DNA from: Akkermansiaceae bacterium UBA2381
GTDB lineage: Bacteria > Verrucomicrobiota > Verrucomicrobiia > Verrucomicrobiales > DEV007
Assembly (NCBI GenBank): GCA_002344215.1
Contig: DDSV01000003.1
Span: 62,001 to 126,000, forward strand
DNA: 64,000 nt
Direction: 5' to 3'
The position numbers and the translations under genes were made by a program. Below are positions 43,246-51,543 of this stretch, piece after piece. A model generated the notes under the pieces. The model searched no databases. It saw only the letters and a list, made by a program, of their open reading frames with translations, and was not told where the DNA came from. How positions within the stretch are numbered: position 1 is the stretch's first letter; each line of letters begins with the position of its first letter.

Positions 43246-45150
43246 ATGAGACTCACCACGACTGCCCTTCTCGGATTGACCGTCATCGTTCTCGCGATCG
43301 TGACGGCTGTCCTGGAGCGTCAGCCTGAGACCGGCCGGAAAGCGGCGGCGCTGGCCAACGTTCTCATTCGGCTTGATCCGGAGAGTGTTGAACGGATCGA
43401 AGTCGAAAAGGGAACGACAAAAACGGTGCTGATCCGAAGGGAGGGATTCTGGTTCTTCTCGGAACCCGAGGAGGACAGGGTCGATGCGGGGCTTGTCCTT
43501 GGCATTCTCGACAAAATCAATCATCTCAATGTGGTCGATACACTGGTTCCCGGCGATGGGGAATTGAGTCCTGAGAAAGTGGGCGTGAGTGGCGAAGAGG
43601 CGATCAAGGTCACGCTTTCCGGATCCGGGAAAGGCGAAGGGAAGGTTAACTTCAGCGAGACGGTGGTCTTTGGTCTGGAGGCTCCCCGGGCCGAGTCAGT
43701 CTATGCCAGGCGCGAAGGCGGGAAGAGCGACATTTTTGTTGTCGACGGTAATCCCCGCCCCTGGCTCGAGAGTCCGCTCGAGGCGCTTCGGGATCGCCGC
43801 ATTCTCGGGGCTCCGGTCGAGACGGTCGTTCAACTCGTGATCCGTCAGGCGAAGGGGGAAATGGCGTTGCAGCGACGGATTACTCCTCCGGAACAGGACT
43901 GGGCGCTTGTGCAGCCCTTGAATACCTGGGCTAATCGGGAGGCGCTCGACCGGTTGCTCACCGCGATCGGAGGTCTTCGCATTGAGGAAGTGGTGATCGA
44001 TGCGAAGGCAAATGAAGCGATCCCGAATCCACTGCCTGAGAAATCGGCGGTGCTGCAACTGCAGGTTTACGGAGTCGAGAAGCCCCTGAATATCTACCTC
44101 AAGGAGGTTCCGGGAGGGGAGGGAGGACTGCCGCTTGTGGAGGCGAGGGTATCTGATCGCCCTGCTGTTTTCCGGCTCCGCTCTGACATTCTGTCGAAGC
44201 TTCCCGGAAGCGCGAACGACTTGCGCGATCGAGTGCTCGCCCGCATTCCATTGGAATATCTCGATACAATCACGGTCCAGAGCCGGATAGATCCGCTTGT
44301 CTACCTGAAGGCGGACCGGAGCTCCGAGACTCCGTTCTGGGAGGTGAAACTGAACAACAAACTCGTCCCGGCAAATTTTTCCGGAGTTTCTTCACTCGTT
44401 GATGCGGTTAATGACGCGGCGATTCTGAATTTTGTCTCGGACACGGCGGAGAACCTGGCGGAGTTTGGATTGAATCCTCCCGCCCGGAGGGTCGGGTTCA
44501 AGCTTGTTTTTCCGGGACAGCCGCTTCCGGATGGAAGTCCGGGTCAGGTGCAGGAGCTGACGCGGGTTCTGAACCTCGGATGGAAGGGCAACGATGAAAA
44601 ACGACTCTTCGCGAACTTTGAGGGCGAACCCTATGTCTACGAGCTTGATCCAACCTTTATCAATGTCATCCCGACCCATCCGATCAAGTGGCGGTCTCTG
44701 AATGTCCTCTCGTTTAATCCGATTCACCTTCGATCAATCACCAGGGATCTACCCGACAAGGAGAATTTGAAGCTGGATTACGATTATCGCCGCGATGGAT
44801 GGAAGGCCTGGAGAAGCGGGGATGATGTCACACAAACACTCGACGTCGCGGCAGCGCGGCGGCTGCGGGACAGGCTCGGCTCGCTCACCGCAAGCGGATG
44901 GTATCTGTCGCTTGGTCCTGCCTACGAAGCACTGCAGAATCCCAGTGCCCAGTTCAACATTGTGACCAGTGAACTCGATCCGGCGATCAACGAAGCAAAG
45001 GAGGTGACCTATCTCGTGAAGTTCGCTCCCTCGGCTGCGAATCTCTATTTTGGCCAGATTGAAGGGTCGCCGGATGTCTTCTTTCTGGATGAAAAGGCAT
45101 ACAATGACCTGATCCGTCCTGTCACCACGGCTCGGGCGTCCAACCCGTGA
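43246..45150 (+). CDS. DUF4340 domain protein
   Basis: 634 aa. N-terminal transmembrane helix (TTALLGLTVIVLAIVTAVL), then two or three DUF4340 repeats: VERIEVEKGTTKTVLIRREGFWFFSEP is the typical beta-strand entry. The family almost always follows GldG-type genes and is thought to be an extracytoplasmic part of the transport complex. 16 bp after the GldG-like gene. Confidence 0.85.
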   Translation: MRLTTTALLGLTVIVLAIVTAVLERQPETGRKAAALANVLIRLDPESVERIEVEKGTTKTVLIRREGFWFFSEPEEDRVDAGLVLGILDKINHLNVVDTLVPGDGELSPEKVGVSGEEAIKVTLSGSGKGEGKVNFSETVVFGLEAPRAESVYARREGGKSDIFVVDGNPRPWLESPLEALRDRRILGAPVETVVQLVIRQAKGEMALQRRITPPEQDWALVQPLNTWANREALDRLLTAIGGLRIEEVVIDAKANEAIPNPLPEKSAVLQLQVYGVEKPLNIYLKEVPGGEGGLPLVEARVSDRPAVFRLRSDILSKLPGSANDLRDRVLARIPLEYLDTITVQSRIDPLVYLKADRSSETPFWEVKLNNKLVPANFSGVSSLVDAVNDAAILNFVSDTAENLAEFGLNPPARRVGFKLVFPGQPLPDGSPGQVQELTRVLNLGWKGNDEKRLFANFEGEPYVYELDPTFINVIPTHPIKWRSLNVLSFNPIHLRSITRDLPDKENLKLDYDYRRDGWKAWRSGDDVTQTLDVAAARRLRDRLGSLTASGWYLSLGPAYEALQNPSAQFNIVTSELDPAINEAKEVTYLVKFAPSAANLYFGQIEGSPDVFFLDEKAYNDLIRPVTTARASNP

Positions 45151-45156
45151 AGCCTG

Positions 45157-45840
45157 ATGATCCCGCCCGTTGTGCGATTCCTCTTATATCTCCCGTTCAT
45201 CGCCCTTTTGGTGTCGTGTGGCGAAGATGATCTGGCCGCGCTACCGAGCGGACCGCCGGTTGGAACCGGGGTCTACGGTCAGGTTTGTGCCGCCTGCCAC
45301 GGGGTAAACGGGGAGGGAAAGGAGGAACTCTTCAGCCCCTCGATCACCGGACTACCGGTATGGTATGTCGAGGAGCAATTAGGGAAGTTCCGTTCCGGTA
45401 AGCGCGGGAGCCATCCCGAAGATATCCCCGGGCAGCAGATGCGGGCGATTTCCCTCTCCCTAAGCGACGCCCAGATCAAAGAAGCCGCGGCGACAGTGGC
45501 GGAAATGCCGATCATCCTGACAGAGCCTCCGCTGGCTGGAGTCGATCTTGAGACTGCCCGCTTTCGCTTTGCCAACGAGTGTATGGAATGCCATCGCTAC
45601 AATGGGAAAGGGGAAGTCGTGTTTCACAGTGCCCAGTTAATTTCCCTGAACCGGAGCTATCTCATCAGGCAGTTGAAGAATTACCGGGATGGAAAGCGCG
45701 GTGCGAGTGAGGGTGACCTCTACGGAGTGAAGATGGTCGAGATGACCTCCCGTCTTACGGACGAAGAGATCGAAATGTTCGTCAACTATATCGGCGCCCT
45801 CGCGCACGGGGATGATCCCCGCAGCGCACGGGAGCGGTAG
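45157..45840 (+). CDS. Di-haem cytochrome c lipoprotein (c4-like)
   Basis: 227 aa. Lipoprotein signal peptide with lipobox LLVSCGED. Two cytochrome c domains with haem sites CAACH (~46-50) and CMECH (~143-147), each followed by the expected helices; Met ligands likely in QQMRAIS and VKMVEM. Resembles cytochrome c4 used for electron transfer to terminal oxidases. It starts 6 bp after the DUF4340 gene, so it appears to be part of that operon, an unusual association. It may simply share the promoter. Confidence 0.85.
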   Translation: MIPPVVRFLLYLPFIALLVSCGEDDLAALPSGPPVGTGVYGQVCAACHGVNGEGKEELFSPSITGLPVWYVEEQLGKFRSGKRGSHPEDIPGQQMRAISLSLSDAQIKEAAATVAEMPIILTEPPLAGVDLETARFRFANECMECHRYNGKGEVVFHSAQLISLNRSYLIRQLKNYRDGKRGASEGDLYGVKMVEMTSRLTDEEIEMFVNYIGALAHGDDPRSARER

Positions 45841-45907
45841 CTCCCGGCCGCCCGGAGTGGTGCCCCGAGGGGGCGTATCCGGGGCCGGATGTGCGGGTAT
45901 TTGGGAA

Positions 45908-45935
45908 TTGAAGTCAACGGCAGTTCGTCTATATT
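45908..45935 (+). promoter_or_regulatory. Promoter-like pair before the small cytochrome gene
   Basis: TTGAAG (45908-45913) and TATATT (45930-45935), spacer 16 bp, followed by a T-rich TTG. It is 32 bp before ATG 45968. Good match to a sigma-70 promoter with short leader. Confidence 0.5.
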
Positions 45936-45967
45936 TTGCAGCCCTAAGAGCAACCCCAAACCTGAAT

Positions 45968-46438
45968 ATGCGAAAAAATACTCTGATTGCCGCTTTTGTC
46001 GGCCTCGTTCTCCCGGTTCTGAGCACTTCCGCCCAGGACAAGGTTGATTTTCAAAAACAAGTTTATCCGCTCATCAAAGCGAGTTGTGTGCAATGCCACC
46101 GCCCCGAGCATGAAAGCCCCGACCGTCCCGGCCGGAAGGTGAAACCCAAGGGAGGTTATGTTTTTACCAATGCCGAATCGCTCTCCGCTGCGGAAGGTGA
46201 AGAGGGTGTAAAGTTCATCGTTCCCGGAAAACCCGCCGACAGCCGCATTATTCAGGTTGTTAATCTTCCTCTCGATGACGAATACCACTACCCGCCGGAA
46301 GGCAAGGCTCCCCAGTGGACTAAGGCGGAGATCGCCCTTGTCACCAAGTGGATCGAAGAAGGTGCCGATTTCGGTGGCTGGAAGGAAGATGATAAACCGC
46401 TCGAGTACCCCGAGTGGGACGGCAAAGAGAAAGAGTAG
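45968..46438 (+). CDS. Small exported c-type cytochrome (PSCyt1-like)
   Basis: 156 aa from ATG 45968; longer in-frame starts would precede the signal peptide (TLIAAFVGLVLPVLSTSAQ). Haem site CVQCHRPEH, with VYPLIKASC before it as in planctomycete-type cytochromes, and a Trp/Lys-rich C-terminus (VTKWIEEGADFGGW) also seen in that group. Probably a periplasmic electron carrier. It is followed by a strong terminator. Confidence 0.82.
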   Translation: MRKNTLIAAFVGLVLPVLSTSAQDKVDFQKQVYPLIKASCVQCHRPEHESPDRPGRKVKPKGGYVFTNAESLSAAEGEEGVKFIVPGKPADSRIIQVVNLPLDDEYHYPPEGKAPQWTKAEIALVTKWIEEGADFGGWKEDDKPLEYPEWDGKEKE

Positions 46439-46492
46439 TTGATCGTTGGGATGCCGGTCGTTGTGGACCGGACCTTCCCTTCAATTTTGCGC

Positions 46493-46522
46493 AAAAGCCG
46501 GAGCTGCCGCTCCGGCTTTTTT
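46493..46522. terminator. Bidirectional intrinsic terminator
   Basis: AGCCGGAGC (46496-46504) pairs with GCTCCGGCT (46509-46517) around TGCC, with AAAA on the left and TTTTTT on the right. Suited to end both the cytochrome gene and the convergent FMN-reductase gene. Confidence 0.9.
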
Positions 46523-46577
46523 GTCGGGTAACGGTGCGGCCGACCCTTGCGGGTTGCCGGCCTCCGCCGGGTTCATC

Positions 46578-47159
46578 TTAGCCGGCGAGTTTTCCGGCGA
46601 AGGAGACATAAGCCTCCGTGAGATTTTTGATTTTTGCTGACCATTGGGCGTCGGTGAGGTTGTCGTCCGCTCCAATGACCTGATGGGCGGACCGAACTGA
46701 CAGCATTTCCGGGTAAACCGTGACCTGAATGTTCTGGAGCAGGATTCGGAGGCTGTAGAGTCCCCGCAAACCTCCGAGGGCTCCCGGTGAAGCACTGAGA
46801 AGCAGGGCGCATTTGCCGGCGTAGGCGGCGAGTGGAGCTTCGTCATCGGACTCGGCCCGGCTGCACCAGTCTATCGTATTCTTCAACAGCGGGCTAAAGG
46901 CGCTGTTGTATTCCGGGCTCGCCAGGATAAAGCCATCCGCGCGCCGGAACCTTGCTTTGAGCTGTCGTGCGGCCTCGGGGAGGCCGCCTCCGGCTTCAAT
47001 ATCCTGATTAAAAAGGGGAAGTTCAAAGTCCCGAAGATCCAGTAGATCAACCTCCGCTCCGGCTTCCGAGGCAGCGTTGACGGCTGCCTTTAGAATGGCG
47101 GTATTGTAGGATCCTTGTCGGGTGCTGCCGGAGAAGGCAACAAGCTTGGGCTGGGTCAT
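46578..47159 (-). CDS. NADPH-dependent FMN reductase
   Basis: 193 aa. Flavodoxin-like fold: FMN-phosphate loop VAFSGSTRQGSYNTAIL, ASPEYNSAFSPLLKNTIDW, and LLLSASPGALGGLRGLYSL. This is the ArsH/chromate reductase/azobenzene reductase type, reducing quinones or metals via FMN. Single gene facing the cytochrome terminator. The physiological substrate is unknown. Confidence 0.88.
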   Translation of the reverse strand: MTQPKLVAFSGSTRQGSYNTAILKAAVNAASEAGAEVDLLDLRDFELPLFNQDIEAGGGLPEAARQLKARFRRADGFILASPEYNSAFSPLLKNTIDWCSRAESDDEAPLAAYAGKCALLLSASPGALGGLRGLYSLRILLQNIQVTVYPEMLSVRSAHQVIGADDNLTDAQWSAKIKNLTEAYVSFAGKLAG

Positions 47160-47184
47160 GGGCGCGGATTGGTCTGAGTGAAAT

Positions 47185-47931
47185 CTACTTCACGGGAGAA
47201 TAGTCAGTCGGGTTGAGGAGTGTGGATACCACGCCTTTGTCGATGAGGAGTTTTCCATCCTTTTCGGAAGCATCGCGAGCGGCGATCCACTCCGGGTCGC
47301 TCCGAAAAGCGTCGAAACTCGCGGCTTGAGACCCGGCCGAATCGTGGGCGAGGAAGTAAAGCAGGGTTGTTCCGGCTCCTTCCTGGCCTTCGTCGAGGTG
47401 GAAGTAAGTAAGGTTGGTCATTCCGTGTTTGGCGAAGAGCGCGACGGTGTGATCCCGGAAGCGGTTGTCGAGTGCGGGCAACTTCCCGGGAAGGGTGGTA
47501 TACCGACGCATTTCAAAGAGACGGGGGCCTTCCCGGGAAAGCTCGACCTTCTTCGGCGAGTAATCGGTCGGCGTGAGAAAGAGACTTTCGACCTTAGCGA
47601 CGAGTTTACCGTCCTTCTCCGAGTCCGCTTTTACCGACTGCCATTCGGGATCTTCGAGGAATGTTTTCCAGGAGGTCTCCCTGGCCGCCTTGTCCGGATA
47701 ACCGAGGAGGTAAATGAGGCGGTTGTCCGGGTTTTCGAGCGGAACCCAATAGAAAAAATTGGTCATTCCGTGCTTCTCAAACAGACTGACCGTGTGATCA
47801 CGGAAGCGGGAGTGAAGCGCTTCCAGTTTCCCTTCCGCCGCGAAATAGGTCCGCAGTTCATAACAACCGGGTTCCTGGGATTGCGAGGCGGCAGGGAGGG
47901 CGAGAAAGAGCAGGGTTAGGAAAATTCTCAT
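47185..47931 (-). CDS. Exported NIPSNAP-family protein, two tandem domains
   Basis: 248 aa. Signal peptide (MRIFLTLLFLALPAASQ), then two copies of the ~105-residue NIPSNAP ferredoxin-like domain: YELRTYFAAEGKLEALHSRF..FEKHGMTNFFYWVPLE and FEMRRYTTLPGKLPALDNRF..FAKHGMTNLTYFHLDE, each ending with a SEKDGKLxxK and TDYSPxK tail. Internal duplication is plain. Secreted NIPSNAP proteins are frequent in planctomycetes and Verrucomicrobia; role unknown. 25 bp upstream of the FMN reductase on the same strand. Confidence 0.88.
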   Translation of the reverse strand: MRIFLTLLFLALPAASQSQEPGCYELRTYFAAEGKLEALHSRFRDHTVSLFEKHGMTNFFYWVPLENPDNRLIYLLGYPDKAARETSWKTFLEDPEWQSVKADSEKDGKLVAKVESLFLTPTDYSPKKVELSREGPRLFEMRRYTTLPGKLPALDNRFRDHTVALFAKHGMTNLTYFHLDEGQEGAGTTLLYFLAHDSAGSQAASFDAFRSDPEWIAARDASEKDGKLLIDKGVVSTLLNPTDYSPVK

Positions 47932-47966
47932 TTCGTATAAGTGAGGGATTTATAGAACACAAGATA

Positions 47967-48323
47967 TTAAGATGCGTTTCGATGAAAAATCCAGCGTGCC
48001 CATCCCACCAGGAAGGAGACCCCTCCCAGCGGCGTGATGGCTCCCAGTTTTGTTACATCCGTGAGGGCAAGAGCATAAAGACTGCCCGAGAATAGAATGA
48101 TTCCCGCGAGGAACCAGAAGTAACCGAGGGGGCGGCCGGGAAGCAGAGCGATCACGAAGAGAGCAAGACCGTGGATCAGATGATAGAGCGTGGCCGTTTC
48201 CCAGTTGTCGAGGCGTCCGGTTGCCTCGAGGCGGTCAGCCAGACCGTGAGCTCCGAAGGCTCCAAGAGAGATCCCGAGGAAGACCATGAGAGCAGCGAGA
48301 CGGATTCGTGAGGAGGGTGTCAT
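47967..48323 (-). CDS. DUF423 membrane protein
   Basis: 118 aa from ATG 48323, the normal DUF423 length; the open frame extends upstream but would give no membrane protein. Four hydrophobic helices and the signature ISLGAFGAHGL followed by WETATLYHLIHGLALF, then GSLYALALT and ITPLGGVSFLVGW, all typical of the YgdD/DUF423 family. Small inner-membrane proteins of unknown function. Confidence 0.88.
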   Translation of the reverse strand: MTPSSRIRLAALMVFLGISLGAFGAHGLADRLEATGRLDNWETATLYHLIHGLALFVIALLPGRPLGYFWFLAGIILFSGSLYALALTDVTKLGAITPLGGVSFLVGWARWIFHRNAS

Positions 48324-48396
48324 AAGTGGATAATAGATTCGCCGAATCCAGAAGGAAGGGGAGGTGAAATGATTGGGCTGTCGTGGAAAAGAGAGA

Positions 48397-49281
48397 TTAC
48401 GGAAGAATTGTAATCTCGACGCGGCGGTTCGCCTGACCCTTGAGTGGCTCGGTGTTTCCCAATCCTTTGACAAGAATCCTTTCTTCGGGAATTCCGTTGA
48501 TGACAAAATAAGCCGCCAGAAATTTCGCGCGATTGTTGCTGACATCCTCATTGGTCTCCGCGTAGCTCGAGTCGTCGGCGTGGCCGATGATCTCGACTTT
48601 GGCTTTAGGAGATTTTTTGAGTGCTTCAGCAACCTCTTTAAGGGCCCGGTCCCGTTCCGGGTAATTTACGGCACTGGCAAGATCATAGGAAATCGGTTCG
48701 ATGACCGGAGTTTTGGAGGAGGCGGGGGTCTTTTTCGGGACTTCCGCCTTCGAGGCCATCGCCTTTGAGGGCTGCTTTGCCTTTGCGGAATCCTTCGCCG
48801 CGGCGATTGCGGTAGTTGCCTTTTTCTCGAGTGCTTTTATTTCCGCCTGAAGCTCAGCCACCTTTTTACGTCCGGCTTCCAGCTGGCGCTCCTGTTTTGC
48901 AAGGGTATCAGCGGCCGGGCCGGATTTCTTCAATTCTTCGCGGGCTTTTTCCAACTGTGCAGTGACCGAAGAAAGCTTCGCCTCAAGCGTGGAAATGGTT
49001 TCGGCTTTTGAGCCGAGTTCCTTGTGCGCCTCGTGCAGGCTTTCCCGGGTCCGTTCAAGTTCCGCGCGGGACTTCTCAAGCGACTCGCGAAGTTCCTGGA
49101 GAGCTTTGTTTTCCTGACGGGATTCACCTTTGACTCGCCGCGAGGGCTTGGCGGCTTCCTCGTTCTTTTCTGTTTTCTTTTTCGGGGAATCAGAGGCACC
49201 CTGCCCGTCCCGGTTGGGAGAGAGGATGAAAAGGCAGGAAGCGACGATGAGGACCAGCGAGGGGATGGGGATTGCTTTCAC
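48397..49281 (-). CDS. OmpA-family protein with long coiled coil
   Basis: 294 aa. Signal peptide (IPSLVLIVASCLFILS), Lys-rich segment, coiled coil (~55-155, heptads such as LEKSRAELERTRESLHEA), an Ala/Lys-rich linker, and a C-terminal OmpA peptidoglycan-binding domain: KVEIIGHADDSSYAETNEDVS, NRAKFLAAYFVINGIPEERI, KGLGNTEPL, and NRRVEITI. No beta barrel. It likely links envelope layers by binding diaminopimelate of peptidoglycan. Divergent from the CNNM/CBS gene. Confidence 0.88.
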   Translation of the reverse strand: MKAIPIPSLVLIVASCLFILSPNRDGQGASDSPKKKTEKNEEAAKPSRRVKGESRQENKALQELRESLEKSRAELERTRESLHEAHKELGSKAETISTLEAKLSSVTAQLEKAREELKKSGPAADTLAKQERQLEAGRKKVAELQAEIKALEKKATTAIAAAKDSAKAKQPSKAMASKAEVPKKTPASSKTPVIEPISYDLASAVNYPERDRALKEVAEALKKSPKAKVEIIGHADDSSYAETNEDVSNNRAKFLAAYFVINGIPEERILVKGLGNTEPLKGQANRRVEITILP

Positions 49282-49424
49282 GAGGGGCAGGATGCGAAAA
49301 ATTCAACCGCTTCGCCAGTGGATTTTGTGGAATTAAACAAATTATTCCACCGTCCGTGCCACCCTTTCCGGGTTTTCCCGGTTCACTTGACTTTACGGGG
49401 AGCGGGACGAGGAATATTCCGCTT

Positions 49425-50753
49425 GTGATTGAGGTTTCCGTAATTTTTGCGCTTCTGGTTCTCAACGGGGTTTTCGCTATGGCGGAAATTGCGTTGATCA
49501 CGGCTCGGCGCACCCGTCTCAAAAGGCTCGCTGATGCAGGGAGCAAGGGGGCGCGCCTCGCCTTGAAACTGGGTGAAAATCCCGAACGCTTTCTTAGCAC
49601 GGTTCAGGTGGGAATTACTCTTGTGGGGGTGCTCGCGGGTGCCTATGGGGGAGCCAGTCTTGCCCCTTACGTTTCACCGGTGATTGAGAAGATCCCGGCG
49701 CTTGTGCCTTACGCCGAGCGGATTGCCTTTGTTTTCGTCGTGGCAATCATCACCTACGTTTCCCTGGTCGTGGGTGAACTTGTCCCGAAAGGCCTCGCGA
49801 TGAGATTTCCGGAGGCGATTGCTTCGGGGATGGCACGGCCCATGGATCTGTTGTCGAGTGCGGCGAAGCCTCTTGTCTCATTTCTGGAACTGAGCACCCG
49901 GCTTGTGCTGCGGCTTTTCGGGAAACGTCCTGCGGGTGAGGCCGATGCCTCGGTCGACGATGTCGAGGTGATTCTGCGGGAGGGGATTGTCACGGGAATG
50001 GTCCGTCGCGAGGAATCCGAGATGGTGGAGGGAGTCTTTGACCTTCGTGATGTCCTCGCGGAAGAGGTCATGAGACCCAGGCCTCTCGTTGTCTTCCTTC
50101 CTCACGACGCCCCTGTTGAATCCTATTGGCCTCTGGTAGTCGATACTGATCAGACTGTTTTTCCTGTCTATGAGGAGAATCGGGATGCAGTTCTCGGTCT
50201 GGTGTCTCTCAGAAGCTTGTTTGCCAATCTTGCCGGTCCGCTTCCGAAACTGCCGGGTGAGATATGTCACGAGCCGCTTTTTGTGTCCGAAAACCAGACC
50301 GCACTTTCCCTGATGGATACCCTCAGGCATTCGCCAATGGGGGCGGCGCTGGTCGCGGACGAGTTCGGTACGGTTCGGGGATTGATTACCCTGGAGGATA
50401 TCGTGGAGGAAGTGGTGGGAGAACTTCGCCCGGGCGCCCTGCACTCGGATCGTCCCGGCATGCGGGAGACGGCGGAGAATGCCTGGTTGGTTGACGGTTT
50501 GATCGAGATCGATGTGGTCGAAGAGGCCATCCCCGGGTTTTCTGAATTGACCGAGGCCGAGAAAGAACCGTTCCAAACTCTTGCCGGTTACATTGTCCAC
50601 CGCCTTGATCGCCTGCCGGATGAGGGAGAGTCGTTTTCTGCGGGAGAGTTCGAATTCGAGATCGTCGACATGGACCGGCAACGCATCGACAAAGTCGCGA
50701 TTCGCAGGAGGATCGAAGAAGGGGATGGAATGGAGTCCGCGGACGCTGATTAG
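49425..50753 (+). CDS. CNNM/CorC-type hemolysin family protein
   Basis: 442 aa from GTG 49425, where the first transmembrane helix begins (EVSVIFALLVLNGVFAMAEIALI); the frame to 49272 adds a non-membrane, Pro-rich stretch overlapping the divergent gene. Domains: DUF21/CNNM with three to four helices (LSTVQVGITLVGVLAGAYGG, VVGELVPKGLAMRFPE), paired CBS domains (MRPRPLVVFL; RGLITLEDIVEEVVGEL) and a CorC_HlyC C-terminal domain. The family is linked to Mg/Co export. Start choice is uncertain. Confidence 0.88.
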   Translation: MIEVSVIFALLVLNGVFAMAEIALITARRTRLKRLADAGSKGARLALKLGENPERFLSTVQVGITLVGVLAGAYGGASLAPYVSPVIEKIPALVPYAERIAFVFVVAIITYVSLVVGELVPKGLAMRFPEAIASGMARPMDLLSSAAKPLVSFLELSTRLVLRLFGKRPAGEADASVDDVEVILREGIVTGMVRREESEMVEGVFDLRDVLAEEVMRPRPLVVFLPHDAPVESYWPLVVDTDQTVFPVYEENRDAVLGLVSLRSLFANLAGPLPKLPGEICHEPLFVSENQTALSLMDTLRHSPMGAALVADEFGTVRGLITLEDIVEEVVGELRPGALHSDRPGMRETAENAWLVDGLIEIDVVEEAIPGFSELTEAEKEPFQTLAGYIVHRLDRLPDEGESFSAGEFEFEIVDMDRQRIDKVAIRRRIEEGDGMESADAD

Positions 50754-50793
50754 TTTTCGTGGTCACCCGGTTCCCCGATTGGAATCACGTCTC

Positions 50794-50823
50794 TTGACCG
50801 GGGGTAGTCATCGGTCCTAGTAT
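50794..50823 (+). promoter_or_regulatory. Sigma-70-like promoter of the DUF1080 gene
   Basis: TTGACC (50794-50799) and TAGTAT (50818-50823), spacer 18 bp. The ATG is at 50833, about 9 bp beyond the -10 box, implying a leaderless or very short leader mRNA. Confidence 0.45.
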
Positions 50824-50832
50824 TCCGCCAAA

Positions 50833-51513
50833 ATGAAAACCCCCATCTTTGCTTGCGCCCTTGCTATTGTCCTCTGCCTTCCATCGTGCGACACGGGAGG
50901 CGGAGGGAGCGCCTCATCCAACTCATCGGTTTCCCTTTTCGACGGCAAAAGCTTTGCCGGTTGGACCGGTCTCGACGGAAAGACACCCGGGGCGGGATGG
51001 AGCATTAAAGACGGCGTCCTGCAATTGGATGGCGAGGGAGGAAATCTGATCTCGGAGAAGGAATACACCGATTTTGATTTCGAGTGGGAATGGAAGCTGG
51101 CCGAAGGCGGAAACAATGGAGTGAAGTACTGGGTCACCCAGGTGGGAGGAAAGGAGTGGCTTGGAATCGAGTATCAAATGCTCGACGATAACAAGCATCC
51201 TGACGCAAAGAACGGGGCCAAACGCCTCACTGCCTCCTTTTACGACATTCAGGCACCGGCAGTGAAAACGCCCGTCAAATCTCCGGGGGAGTGGAATCAG
51301 AGCCGCATTGTCGCCAAAGGGGGGAAACTCCAGCACTGGCTCAACGGCGTTCTTGTCGGCGAGGCTGATACCGCATCCGATGATTGGAAAGCCAAACTGG
51401 CCGAAAGTAAGTTCAAAGAGAAGGCGGGTTTTGCTCCGGGCAAGGGCAGGATCATGATCACGGATCACAAAGACAAAACCTGGTATCGCAACCTGCGGAT
51501 CACCGAGCTGTGA
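50833..51513 (+). CDS. DUF1080 (3-keto-disaccharide hydrolase-type) lipoprotein
   Basis: 226 aa. Lipoprotein signal with lipobox LPSCDTG. The body is the DUF1080 concanavalin-like jelly roll: SLFDGKSFAGWTG, WSIKDGVLQLDGEG, DFDFEWEWKLAEGGNNGVKYW, EYQMLDDNKHPDA, WNQSRIVAKGGKLQHWLNG and a final RNLRITEL. Proteins of this family include 3-ketoglucoside hydrolases; most are poorly defined. Very common in PVC genomes. Surface-attached by prediction. Confidence 0.88.
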   Translation: MKTPIFACALAIVLCLPSCDTGGGGSASSNSSVSLFDGKSFAGWTGLDGKTPGAGWSIKDGVLQLDGEGGNLISEKEYTDFDFEWEWKLAEGGNNGVKYWVTQVGGKEWLGIEYQMLDDNKHPDAKNGAKRLTASFYDIQAPAVKTPVKSPGEWNQSRIVAKGGKLQHWLNGVLVGEADTASDDWKAKLAESKFKEKAGFAPGKGRIMITDHKDKTWYRNLRITEL

Positions 51514-51543
51514 CCGGGGAATATCAGATGGTGAAATCCTGCC

